From assembly GCA_021826795.1 (NCBI GenBank), contig JAKAYM010000105.1, forward strand, positions 1 to 6,603: a stretch of DNA of 6,603 nucleotides. The letters are read 5' to 3'. The notes beneath the pieces were generated by a model. It saw only the letters and a program-made list of their open reading frames with translations, had not been told where the DNA came from and made no database searches. How positions within the stretch are numbered: position 1 is the stretch's first letter; each line of letters opens with the position of its first letter. Source of the DNA: Thermoplasmata archaeon (GTDB lineage: Archaea; Thermoplasmatota; Thermoplasmata; Thermoplasmatales; Thermoplasmataceae). A program made the position numbers and the translations under genes. Positions 1 to 5,366 of the stretch are shown here, one piece after another.

Positions 1-117
1 TCTCATGGCATTGTATAATATGTGGGATAAATACAGAATGTCATCTATGGTCTTTATCTGGGTTTTATCTGGATATATTCTGAATCTATATGTGGTCTTA
101 TATTCCATGTATATCAT
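1..117 (-). CDS. tnpB: TnpB (IS200/IS605 family transposon-encoded RNA-guided nuclease), N-terminal fragment cut by window edge
   Basis: Reading leftward from an ATG at 117, 39 codons stay open to base 1. The peptide starts MIYMEYKTTYRFRIYPDKTQ and continues ...LSHILYNAMR. This fits the N-terminal OrfB/TnpB domain: an aromatic-rich strand, then R-[IL]-YP-x-K-x-Q (R13-Q20), then a helix ending in [LV]YN (L34-N36). TnpB proteins are RNA-guided DNA nucleases of IS200/IS605 and IS1341-type elements. The RuvC-like catalytic residues and zinc ribbon would lie outside the window, so intactness cannot be judged. A TATA-like box (132-141, minus) lies 20 nt before the ATG at 117 and 28 nt before a second in-frame ATG at 108; either may be the start. 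Another ATG at 144 overlaps the TATA box and is unlikely. No tnpA lies immediately upstream. The family call is by eye from 39 residues. Confidence 0.82.
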   Translation of the reverse strand, partial: MIYMEYKTTYRFRIYPDKTQIKTIDDILYLSHILYNAMR

Positions 118-124
118 TAGTATG

Positions 125-146
125 GAATGAATATTTATAAGCATTC
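125..146. repeat. Inverted repeat GAATG / CATTC framing the tnpB TATA box
   Basis: Perfect 5-bp arms (125-129 and 142-146) flank a 12-base spacer that holds the TATA box. It could be a regulatory site or part of the subterminal structure of the insertion element. Arms this short also arise by chance in AT-rich DNA. Confidence 0.3.
132..141 (-). promoter_or_regulatory. TATA box of tnpB
   Basis: The minus strand reads CTTATAAATA, a close match to the archaeal TATA consensus. Its centre is 20 nt before the ATG at 117 and 28 nt before the ATG at 108, which fits a leaderless or near-leaderless transcript. The plus strand reads TATTTATAAG and could in principle also act as a distant tfs promoter. 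Confidence 0.55.
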
Positions 147-149
147 TCC

Positions 150-161
150 CCTGATTGCAGG
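150..161. repeat. Small hairpin CCTG-ATTG-CAGG, candidate subterminal hairpin of the tnpB element
   Basis: A perfect 4-bp stem with a 4-base loop lies 33 nt upstream of the tnpB ATG at 117. Read as minus-strand single-stranded DNA, two T-G wobbles and one T-A pair (147-149 with 162-164) extend the stem to 7 bp. IS200/IS605 elements have hairpins in this position that TnpA recognises. The family fit is by position and shape only. Confidence 0.3.
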
Positions 162-246
162 AAATTCATCCACATCATAAATTCAGTGGCCTTTTTTCCG
201 GTATATTGATTTGTAATAATTAAATTAACTAAAATTCTCGCAAGTG

Positions 247-255
247 TTAAATATT
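247..255 (+). promoter_or_regulatory. TATA box of tfs
   Basis: TTAAATATT is centred 23 nt before the ATG at 274, as expected for a leaderless archaeal mRNA. It covers the region just after an alternative in-frame GTG at 244, which argues against that codon being the start. Confidence 0.5.
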
Positions 256-273
256 CTTCTGAAATTAAGTACT

Positions 274-579
274 ATGTTTTGCCCAAAATGTGGGGCTTTG
301 ATGACTCCAAGTAAAGATAAATATGTATGCAACAGTTGTGGTTACGAGCAGTCCAAAGTCGGAATGGCTGAACAGAAGATAATTTCCAAAAGCTCGGACA
401 AAGAGATCATAATGGTGGCAAAGGAAGTAAATGCAGAGCCCCTGGATAGTGATGCTGTATGTCCCGTTTGCCACCATACCGGGGCATACTATTTGCTGAA
501 GCAGACAAGATCAGCGGATGAGCCTGAAACCAAATTCTATACCTGCGAATCCTGTGGTCACCGCTGGAGAGAATACTAA
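274..579 (+). CDS. tfs: Transcription factor S (archaeal TFIIS/RPB9-like transcript cleavage factor)
   Basis: This 101-residue protein reaches into the RNA polymerase secondary channel and stimulates cleavage of RNA in backtracked complexes, rescuing stalled elongation. It has two zinc ribbons: N-terminal C3-x2-C6 with C19-x2-C22 (MFCPKCG...CNSCG), and C-terminal C63-x2-C66 with C91-x2-C94. The C-terminal ribbon holds the TFIIS signature QTRSADEPET, with the catalytic acidic pair D82-E83, and ends in the typical HRWREY. A linker of about 40 residues joins them. All metal ligands and catalytic residues are present, and the length is close to the roughly 110 usual for archaeal TFS. The start at 274 is preferred over GTG at 244 because the protein then begins directly with the first ribbon and the TATA box sits 23 nt upstream. 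It is transcribed alone; the next gene has its own promoter. Confidence 0.95.
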   Translation: MFCPKCGALMTPSKDKYVCNSCGYEQSKVGMAEQKIISKSSDKEIIMVAKEVNAEPLDSDAVCPVCHHTGAYYLLKQTRSADEPETKFYTCESCGHRWREY

Positions 580-589
580 TATTATAAAA

Positions 590-597
590 TTTTTTTT
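590..597 (+). terminator. T8 tract after tfs
   Basis: Eight consecutive T residues start 10 nt after the tfs stop codon, without a clear hairpin. Archaeal termination is typically directed by U-rich runs of this kind. It separates tfs from the independent srp54 promoter. Confidence 0.5.
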
Positions 598-652
598 AAA
601 TCCTTTTGTGGCTTAAAATCTACCGTCTCTTTCAAGTCTTGTTAACAAACTA

Positions 653-662
653 TTATATAATA
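653..662 (+). promoter_or_regulatory. TATA box of srp54
   Basis: TTATATAATA is centred about 22 nt before the ATG at 680, consistent with a leaderless transcript starting at or close to the start codon. Confidence 0.6.
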
Positions 663-679
663 TATTTTGATAATTGATT

Positions 680-2050
680 ATGGTTCTCGATAGCTTATCG
701 GATTCATTAAAGAATATTATGCATAAAATTTCAGGTTCCAGTTATATAGACAAGGATACTGTAAAGGAGGTTACAAAGGAAATACAGAGAGCGTTACTGA
801 AGGCTGATGTAAATGTCAAACTTGTACTGAAACTTTCAAATACGGTCCAGGAACGGGCACTACAGGAAAAGCCACCTGCAGGGATGACATCACAGGATTA
901 TATTATCAGGATAATATATGAAGAGTTGCTGAAAATACTTGGTACCGATGCTGATTTTGAACTGAAGCCGCAGACATTAATGCTGGTAGGTTTATACGGT
1001 AATGGCAAAACCACAACTGCTGGGAAGCTTGCAAGGCTATTCCAGAAAAAAGGGCTTTCCACTGGATTAATCGCAGCTGATGTACACAGGCCCGGTGCCT
1101 ACGAGCAATTAAACCAGATAGCAAAGGATGTGAACGCCGGTTTCTATGGAGAAAAGGATGAAAAGAATGCATTGAAGATTGTTAAGAATGGAATCAAAGA
1201 TTTAAATGATTATAAAATAAAAATTATAGATACAAGCGGCAGGGATTCTCTGGATCAGGATTTAATCGATGAGGTCAGGGAAATAAAGGAGAAAGTCAGT
1301 CCTGATACAGTATTATTTGTAATAGATGCAACACTGGGTCAGCAGGCAGGGCCACAGGCACAGAAGCTTCATGACGCTGTGAATATCAACGGGGTTATAA
1401 TAACAAAGATGGATGGCACTGGAAAAGCAGGAGGAGCACTCAGTGCAGTTGCCGATATAAAATCCCCTGTTTATTTTATAGGCACAGGAGAGCACATGGA
1501 TGATATACAGATTTTTAATCCGAAAAAATTCCTGTCAAGACTTCTTGGAATGGGCGATATAGATTCTCTCATGGAGGTTGTCGCTGAAACAAACATAACC
1601 GAAGAGGAAGCCGAAGCGTCACTGGATAAATTGATGTCAGGCAAATTTGACCTGAAAGATATGTACGATGTGTGGGAAAAGTTTGCAAAACCCGGGTTGC
1701 TGAAAAAATTCTTCGGTGCGCTTCCACTGGCAAAAATGCCCGGAGGAAATAAGCTGGATGATTCACAGTTGGAGCAGGCCGATGAAAAATTACGCTTATA
1801 CAGAGTAATACTTGATTCCATGACATACTTTGAACTGGAAAATCCAGATGAGCTAAATGCAAAGCGCATAAAGAGGATAGCTGCAGGATCTGGTCAGGGA
1901 GAAAAGAATGTAAGGCAGTTGTTGAAAGAATACAATGCCATGAAGAAGAACATGAAAGCAATAAAAAAGAACAGGAATTTCAAAAAAATGCTCAAAAGCC
2001 AGCTCAAGGGAGGCAATTTCAGCCTTGATGATCTGGAATCACAGATTTAA
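680..2050 (+). CDS. srp54: Signal recognition particle 54 kDa protein (SRP54/Ffh GTPase)
   Basis: SRP54 binds 7S RNA and hydrophobic signal sequences and delivers ribosome-nascent chain complexes to FtsY at the membrane. The protein has 456 residues, within the usual range. The N domain covers about residues 1-95. The G domain carries G1 GLYGNGKTT (104-112), G2 DVHRPGAYEQL (134-144), G3 DTSGRD (184-189), G4 TKMDG (242-246) and the closing FIGTGE (266-271). The M domain (about 305-456) holds the RNA-binding core RIKRIAAGSG (ending G405). Several usually fixed G-domain positions differ from the common forms (Q to Y and S to N in G1; Y/Q to H and PAA to PGA in G2; DTAGR to DTSGR in G3), but the nucleotide-binding Lys, Asp and Arg are kept. 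The ATG at 680 is preferred to an in-frame TTG at 674, from TATA spacing and because MVLDSL is the usual archaeal beginning. The stop overlaps that of the convergent reductase gene. Confidence 0.96.
   Translation: MVLDSLSDSLKNIMHKISGSSYIDKDTVKEVTKEIQRALLKADVNVKLVLKLSNTVQERALQEKPPAGMTSQDYIIRIIYEELLKILGTDADFELKPQTLMLVGLYGNGKTTTAGKLARLFQKKGLSTGLIAADVHRPGAYEQLNQIAKDVNAGFYGEKDEKNALKIVKNGIKDLNDYKIKIIDTSGRDSLDQDLIDEVREIKEKVSPDTVLFVIDATLGQQAGPQAQKLHDAVNINGVIITKMDGTGKAGGALSAVADIKSPVYFIGTGEHMDDIQIFNPKKFLSRLLGMGDIDSLMEVVAETNITEEEAEASLDKLMSGKFDLKDMYDVWEKFAKPGLLKKFFGALPLAKMPGGNKLDDSQLEQADEKLRLYRVILDSMTYFELENPDELNAKRIKRIAAGSGQGEKNVRQLLKEYNAMKKNMKAIKKNRNFKKMLKSQLKGGNFSLDDLESQI
1982..1988 (-). terminator. 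Possible U-tract terminator of the ferredoxin-reductase operon, inside srp54
   Basis: On the minus strand this is T7, starting 59 nt beyond the reductase stop codon; another T6 (1963-1968) follows. Both lie within the Lys-rich 3' end of srp54, so they may simply reflect AAA codons. No space outside coding DNA is available for a terminator. Confidence 0.3.
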
Positions 2051-3237
2051 ATTAAATCTTCAAGCTGTGATACAAGCTCTGGATATTTCATCTGAACCGC
2101 TTTTAATATTTCTTCAACTGAGATGTTTGTCATTTTAACATCTGATATAACATCAACAAGCTTGTCCAGTGTTTCATCAGACAGCGTACCAAGTTTTTCC
2201 TTTGCAAACCAGTTTCTCAGATGTTTTCTCTCAAATTTTTCCTTTACCATTAGGTCATAGTTTTTCATCATCTGTTCCGAATAATCATTTTCCTCTATGG
2301 CTTTTTTAGAGACCTGTGCGGCAAATTTACCGGAAATCATTCCGTTGGCTATGCCTCCACCTGTTATGGGATCTATAAGCCTTGCAGCATCTCCTATTGC
2401 CAGAAGTCCGGGAAGGCTCATCTTATCCTTTACCTTATTCACTGAAACTCCACCGCTTATCTGCTGTATTATACGTCCCTTGCTATACCCCGGATGCGAT
2501 TTTATCCATGAATCAAGATAGTTTTTAACATCAAGGCGATCTTTCATTCTTGTTATGGTTACACCGATTCCAACATTTGCCTCATGGGGACCTTTTGGAA
2601 ATACCCAGAGATAACCTGCAGGTGCTATTGATCCTAAGTAGAAATCTGTGAAATCTTCGTTTGATTCCACATTCTCCATTCTGTATTCCAGTGCAGATAT
2701 GATATCGTTTTTCTTCAGTATGGGTGATTTCAGCCCTGCCCACCTTGAAAATTCACTTTCGAAACCGTCGGCTGCTATTACCATCTTTGCTCTGACCTCG
2801 ACTTCCTCACCGTTATGTCTGATTTTAGCGCCCACAACACGGTTTCCTTCCTTTATTACGGAGGTTGCTGGTGATTTTATCCATATATCTGCACCCTCGG
2901 TGGCGGCAAGTGTTGCAATATGCTTATCGAATTTATCACGCTCAACAACAAAGCCCACCTCGTTGCCTGCGCTTTCTGCTCCAAGTATAATGGGCTTTTT
3001 CTCTGAAGGACCGTAGATTCTTGCCCCCTTTACCTCATCAGATATCCAGTGCTGTTCAGGCTTTAAGTCTACCTCCGGCATCCATACCTTTGATACACCC
3101 TCTCCGCATCTTACCGGAGAACCTATGTCCGGACGCTTTTCTACCATCAGGGTCTTCAGACCGTATCTTGCAGAATACCTTGCTGCAGAGCTACCTGCAG
3201 GCCCCGCACCTATTACAAGAACATCATAATTTAGCAT
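2047..3237 (-). CDS. Geranylgeranyl reductase (digeranylgeranylglycerophospholipid reductase), FAD flavoprotein
   Basis: This enzyme reduces the double bonds of geranylgeranyl chains in archaeal ether lipids, giving saturated phytanyl or tetraether cores; it acts at the membrane. The 396 residues open with a Rossmann dinucleotide-binding motif VIGAGPAG (8-15) and ribose-binding E33. The family's conserved Cys is in VRCGEG (C44). The substrate-pocket signature YxWxFP-x8-GxG is complete (Y209, W211, F213, P214, G223, G225). The second FAD motif is GDAARLIDP (282-290), followed by a Gly-rich ITGGGI. A structure is known from the Thermoplasma acidophilum homologue. The gene starts 14 bp inside the upstream ferredoxin gene, so the two are probably translationally coupled. 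A role as another FAD monooxygenase-like reductase is unlikely given the YxWxFP motif. Confidence 0.94.
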   Translation of the reverse strand: MLNYDVLVIGAGPAGSSAARYSARYGLKTLMVEKRPDIGSPVRCGEGVSKVWMPEVDLKPEQHWISDEVKGARIYGPSEKKPIILGAESAGNEVGFVVERDKFDKHIATLAATEGADIWIKSPATSVIKEGNRVVGAKIRHNGEEVEVRAKMVIAADGFESEFSRWAGLKSPILKKNDIISALEYRMENVESNEDFTDFYLGSIAPAGYLWVFPKGPHEANVGIGVTITRMKDRLDVKNYLDSWIKSHPGYSKGRIIQQISGGVSVNKVKDKMSLPGLLAIGDAARLIDPITGGGIANGMISGKFAAQVSKKAIEENDYSEQMMKNYDLMVKEKFERKHLRNWFAKEKLGTLSDETLDKLVDVISDVKMTNISVEEILKAVQMKYPELVSQLEDLI

Positions 3238-3433
3238 GGAACCACTCCGCTGAGATTGCTCCTGTAGGGCAACCTATAACACAAAATTCGCATTTAATGC
3301 ACTTATCTTCATTTATGGCTATAACTGTTTCATCCAAATTAATCGCATCAGTTGGACACATTCCAACACAGGCTCCACAGTAATCGCAAAGCCCCCTATC
3401 TATGTCCATTTCGCTCTTAACCTTTACTTCCAT
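3224..3433 (-). CDS. 2x[4Fe-4S] ferredoxin, likely electron donor to the adjacent geranylgeranyl reductase
   Basis: This 69-residue protein is a compact bacterial-type dicluster ferredoxin and a low-potential cytoplasmic electron carrier. Both cluster motifs are complete and of the CxxCxxCxxxCP form: C16, C19, C22, C26-P27 and C45, C48, C51, C55-P56. Each cluster takes three Cys from one motif and the fourth from the other. There is no signal peptide or membrane segment. Its TGA stop lies within the first codons of the reductase gene, overlapping it by 14 bp. In Methanosarcina acetivorans a ferredoxin gene beside the reductase gene was shown to be needed for full lipid saturation, so the same job is inferred here. 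The first ATG (3433) is used; Met9 is an alternative that would still keep all eight Cys. Confidence 0.93.
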   Translation of the reverse strand: MEVKVKSEMDIDRGLCDYCGACVGMCPTDAINLDETVIAINEDKCIKCEFCVIGCPTGAISAEWFHAKL

Positions 3434-3452
3434 AAGCGTAAAAGCTACATAC

Positions 3453-3466
3453 CTATATCTATTTTT
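3453..3466 (-). promoter_or_regulatory. Weak TATA-like region of the ferredoxin-reductase operon
   Basis: The minus strand reads AAAATAGATATAGG, centred about 26 nt before the ferredoxin ATG. The position fits a leaderless promoter, but the match to the TATA consensus is poorer than at the neighbouring genes. Confidence 0.3.
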
Positions 3467-3501
3467 TGTTTTATGTCTAAGTACACTGATTTCCGGCTAA
3501 A

Positions 3502-3512
3502 CCATGGCATGG
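3502..3512. repeat. Perfect palindrome CCATG-g-CATGG in the ferredoxin/moaE divergent spacer
   Basis: Two 5-bp arms around a single central G lie between the divergent promoters, about 40 nt from each TATA region. This is where a regulator could act on either gene. No known binding site is recognised. Confidence 0.35.
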
Positions 3513-3536
3513 GACTTTCATTATTCATAGTTAAAA

Positions 3537-3546
3537 TTATTTATAG
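3537..3546 (+). promoter_or_regulatory. TATA box of moaE
   Basis: TTATTTATAG, with the TTTATAG core centred 25 nt before the ATG at 3568. The 8-bp palindrome GCAATTGC (3546-3553) directly follows the box. The spacing supports the ATG at 3568 rather than the in-frame TTG at 3550. Confidence 0.6.
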
Positions 3547-3567
3547 CAATTGCATATTATAATCGAT

Positions 3568-3981
3568 ATGATAAGGATACAGGCTGAAAAAATTGATACA
3601 GTAGAGGTAATTAACAGCGTAAAAAATAACAGTGCAGGTGCTGTTGTATCATTTTTTGGAACCGTAAGATCAGAGGATGAAACATCCGGAGACGTTGTGG
3701 CACTTTTTTATGAAGCCTATGATGAAATGGCACTGAAAACAATACACCAAATTATCGAAGAAGCTAGAAATAAGTATTCAATTATTGAAGTCTCGGTTAT
3801 ACAGCGTACGGGCAGGGTGAATCTCAAGGAGGATTCAATCGGAATAGCTGTATCCGCGGTGCATAGGGAAGATGCGTTCCTCGCCTGCCATTACATTATA
3901 GATAAAATAAAGGTAATCCCTCCCATATGGAAAAAAGAAATTTATTCATCAGGAGAGGTGTGGAAATCAGAAACCCTGTAA
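3568..3981 (+). CDS. moaE: Molybdopterin synthase catalytic (large) subunit MoaE
   Basis: MoaE, with thiocarboxylated MoaD, inserts the two dithiolene sulfurs into cyclic pyranopterin monophosphate to make molybdopterin, in the cytoplasm. The protein has 137 residues, close to the family norm. Visible family features are VSFFGTVR (27-34, ending in the conserved Arg), FYEAYDEMA (47-55), VSAVHREDAF (95-104) and the active-site stretch KVIPPIWKKE. In that stretch K115 and K122 have the same seven-residue spacing as the two catalytic lysines of E. coli MoaE (K119, K126). No moaD or other cofactor gene is in the window, so MoaD must be encoded elsewhere. The 3' end overlaps the convergent transporter gene by 40 bp. 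The start at 3568 is chosen from the TATA spacing. Confidence 0.94.
   Translation: MIRIQAEKIDTVEVINSVKNNSAGAVVSFFGTVRSEDETSGDVVALFYEAYDEMALKTIHQIIEEARNKYSIIEVSVIQRTGRVNLKEDSIGIAVSAVHREDAFLACHYIIDKIKVIPPIWKKEIYSSGEVWKSETL
3931..3936 (-). terminator. Possible U-tract terminator of the MFS gene, inside moaE
   Basis: The minus strand has T6 starting five bases after the transporter's stop codon. On the plus strand the same bases are the AAA-AAA codons for MoaE K122-K123, so sequence there is constrained by MoaE whether or not it terminates transcription. Confidence 0.3.
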
Positions 3982-5297
3982 TTTTTAAAATAACCTTTTC
4001 GACCGGCAATTATTGCTGTAGCTGTAAATGAAAACACTATAAGAAATAAGATGATAGTATTGAATTTTAACCCTACAATTACAAGTATTGCCCCCGCAGT
4101 GAGGCCGCTGACGGCTTCGGTTATCTTATTGAACATATAATTCCATCCATTACCAACTCCTCTCAGGGATGTCGGAATGAACTCATTTAAGACCGCATTA
4201 TATGCCATTGGGCCTGAATAGTTCATAAATATTATTATAATTGAAAGTGGAATAACAAGGTACACCGGTAGAATATGATCAAATGCAAGAAATAGTGCGA
4301 ATATGGATATTGAAGCCACTACGGCAGGAATGATAGCAGATTTGTATATACCGAAACGTTTTGCAAGATGTGATGATAGAAACGCTCCCAGAAATCCGAA
4401 TGCATATATAATTGCATCCGCCTCCAGGATCTGGTCAAATGCCAGGAATTTTAACAGTGCAAGCATATAGGTAATGTAAAATGCAAATCCCCATCCGATA
4501 AATCCAACTATGCCGTTCAGTGAAAAAGTAAATATGAGCTCCCGGTTCAATCCCTTATGAAATAGCTTGATTAGATTCTTTAAAGTTATGTGTTCTTTCC
4601 TGTTATTATCATTTATATTAATATCTTCACCATACACTTTTTTTAAAACATCCTTCGTTTCTCTGTATTTTCCATTTCCATACAACCATACAGGTGTTTC
4701 AGTAATCCTTGTTCTAAATAAAAGTATAATGGCAGCAAATACTCCGCCTATAACGAAAATGTAACGCCATACAGAGTCATTGCTGATTTCCCTTGTAAGA
4801 AGGAATACAGAACCTACAGCGATAAGTGCAACAACAGAAAAACTGTATGCCCAGAGAGAGTAGTAACGGTTTCTCTGACCCTTGCTTATGTATTCATATA
4901 TGTATGAGAATCCTGTTGCAACATCGCTTCCAATAGAGAATCCCATTATCAGCCTGAATGCTATGAACTGGAGTATATTTGTGGACACCGCAATAAGGAA
5001 TGAAAAAACCACGAAAACAAACATATTATAAATCAAAAGCCTCTTTCTACCGAACTTATCAGTAAAATATCCACCGAGGATGGCTCCTGCAATTGCACCT
5101 ATATTGGCAGCAGCAACAGAGACGCCAAGAATTAATCCTGCAGGCAGGAAAGTTGCCTTGAAGAAGGTAAGCACGAATCCGAATGCGGTTAAATCCCATA
5201 CGTCCAGAAATACACTGGCCGATGCAATTAAAACCATATACATCCCCTTAACATTGTTATGCCTATAAACATAATCAGCAACAGTGTTTGTCTCCAT
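3942..5297 (-). CDS. Major facilitator superfamily transporter, 12 TM (sugar/organic-acid type proton symporter)
   Basis: A 451-residue inner-membrane carrier with about 12 hydrophobic segments: roughly 19-46, 52-78, 87-105, 108-136, 145-167, 177-194, then a hydrophilic central loop (about 195-252) and six more from 253 to 432. MFS motif A after TM2 is GGYFTDKFGRKR (75-86). RLIMGFSIGSD (115-125) in TM4 resembles the next conserved motif. ETPVWL (199-204) opens the loop as in the sugar-porter group, and FIPTSLRGVGNG (373-384) is a conserved repeat-2 signature. D32 and D35 in TM1 recall the acidic motif of aromatic-acid/phosphate symporters. The substrate cannot be read from the sequence. Divergence from a hydroxyacid dehydrogenase gene makes a carboxylate plausible. 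A TATA box is centred 24 nt before the ATG at 5297, and the gene ends inside moaE. Confidence 0.9.
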   Translation of the reverse strand: METNTVADYVYRHNNVKGMYMVLIASASVFLDVWDLTAFGFVLTFFKATFLPAGLILGVSVAAANIGAIAGAILGGYFTDKFGRKRLLIYNMFVFVVFSFLIAVSTNILQFIAFRLIMGFSIGSDVATGFSYIYEYISKGQRNRYYSLWAYSFSVVALIAVGSVFLLTREISNDSVWRYIFVIGGVFAAIILLFRTRITETPVWLYGNGKYRETKDVLKKVYGEDININDNNRKEHITLKNLIKLFHKGLNRELIFTFSLNGIVGFIGWGFAFYITYMLALLKFLAFDQILEADAIIYAFGFLGAFLSSHLAKRFGIYKSAIIPAVVASISIFALFLAFDHILPVYLVIPLSIIIIFMNYSGPMAYNAVLNEFIPTSLRGVGNGWNYMFNKITEAVSGLTAGAILVIVGLKFNTIILFLIVFSFTATAIIAGRKGYFKNYRVSDFHTSPDE

Positions 5298-5316
5298 AAA
5301 TCAGTAAACCCGTGAT

Positions 5317-5325
5317 TATTATAAA
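5317..5325 (-). promoter_or_regulatory. TATA box of the MFS gene
   Basis: The minus strand reads TTTATAATA, centred 24 nt before the ATG at 5297, consistent with a leaderless mRNA. Confidence 0.55.
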
Positions 5326-5343
5326 CATTTCTAAACAGAATTG

Positions 5344-5366
5344 AAAATATAAAAAGAGTTAATAAT
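5344..5366 (+). promoter_or_regulatory. Promoter region of the FAD-dependent dehydrogenase
   Basis: AAAATATAAAAA (5344-5355) is the best TATA-like stretch, but its centre is about 37 nt before the ATG at 5387, implying a leader of roughly 10 nt. TTAATAATGG (5359-5368) has the leaderless spacing but is a weaker box. A faint ribosome-binding-like GGTAATGA is at 5367-5374. The sequence does not decide between them. Confidence 0.3.

Larger units (their letters stand above)
1..164 (-). mobile_element. Left part of an IS200/IS605-type (possibly IS1341-like, tnpB-only) element; exact end unresolved
   Basis: The tnpB start, its promoter and the small inverted repeats at 125-146 and 150-161 are taken as the 5' (left) end of an insertion element whose remainder lies left of the window. 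This family carries subterminal hairpins rather than terminal inverted repeats and makes no target duplication, so the boundary cannot be read from a single copy; 164 is only the outer limit of the candidate hairpin. The spacer to tfs has no tnpA, which suggests a tnpB-only element. A domesticated stand-alone tnpB remains possible. Confidence 0.5.

Noticed and set aside
2..130. Plus-strand open frame entering from the left edge, with a hydrophobic Met-rich C-terminus resembling a membrane helix.
   Set aside because: The minus strand over the same bases matches the TnpB N-terminus and has a well-placed TATA box; the plus frame is explained as its antisense shadow.
192..197. T6 tract upstream of tfs as a terminator.
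   Set aside because: No plus-strand gene ends before it in the window; tnpB runs the other way.
131..240. Small RNA gene (tRNA or C/D box sRNA) in the spacer between tnpB and tfs.
   Set aside because: No cloverleaf or paired C and D boxes could be found; only the promoter elements and short inverted repeats are supported.
265..477. 70-codon minus-strand frame over tfs.
   Set aside because: Antisense to a clear zinc-ribbon protein; no family resemblance and no promoter.
1471..1961. Two minus-strand frames of 130-132 codons within srp54.
   Set aside because: Both are opposite conserved SRP54 M-domain coding sequence; compositions are Ser/Pro/His-rich as expected for shadows.
2648..3383. Plus-strand frames of about 120 codons opposite the reductase and ferredoxin genes.
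   Set aside because: They lie opposite strongly conserved coding sequence and encode low-complexity Ser/Pro-rich products without recognisable domains.
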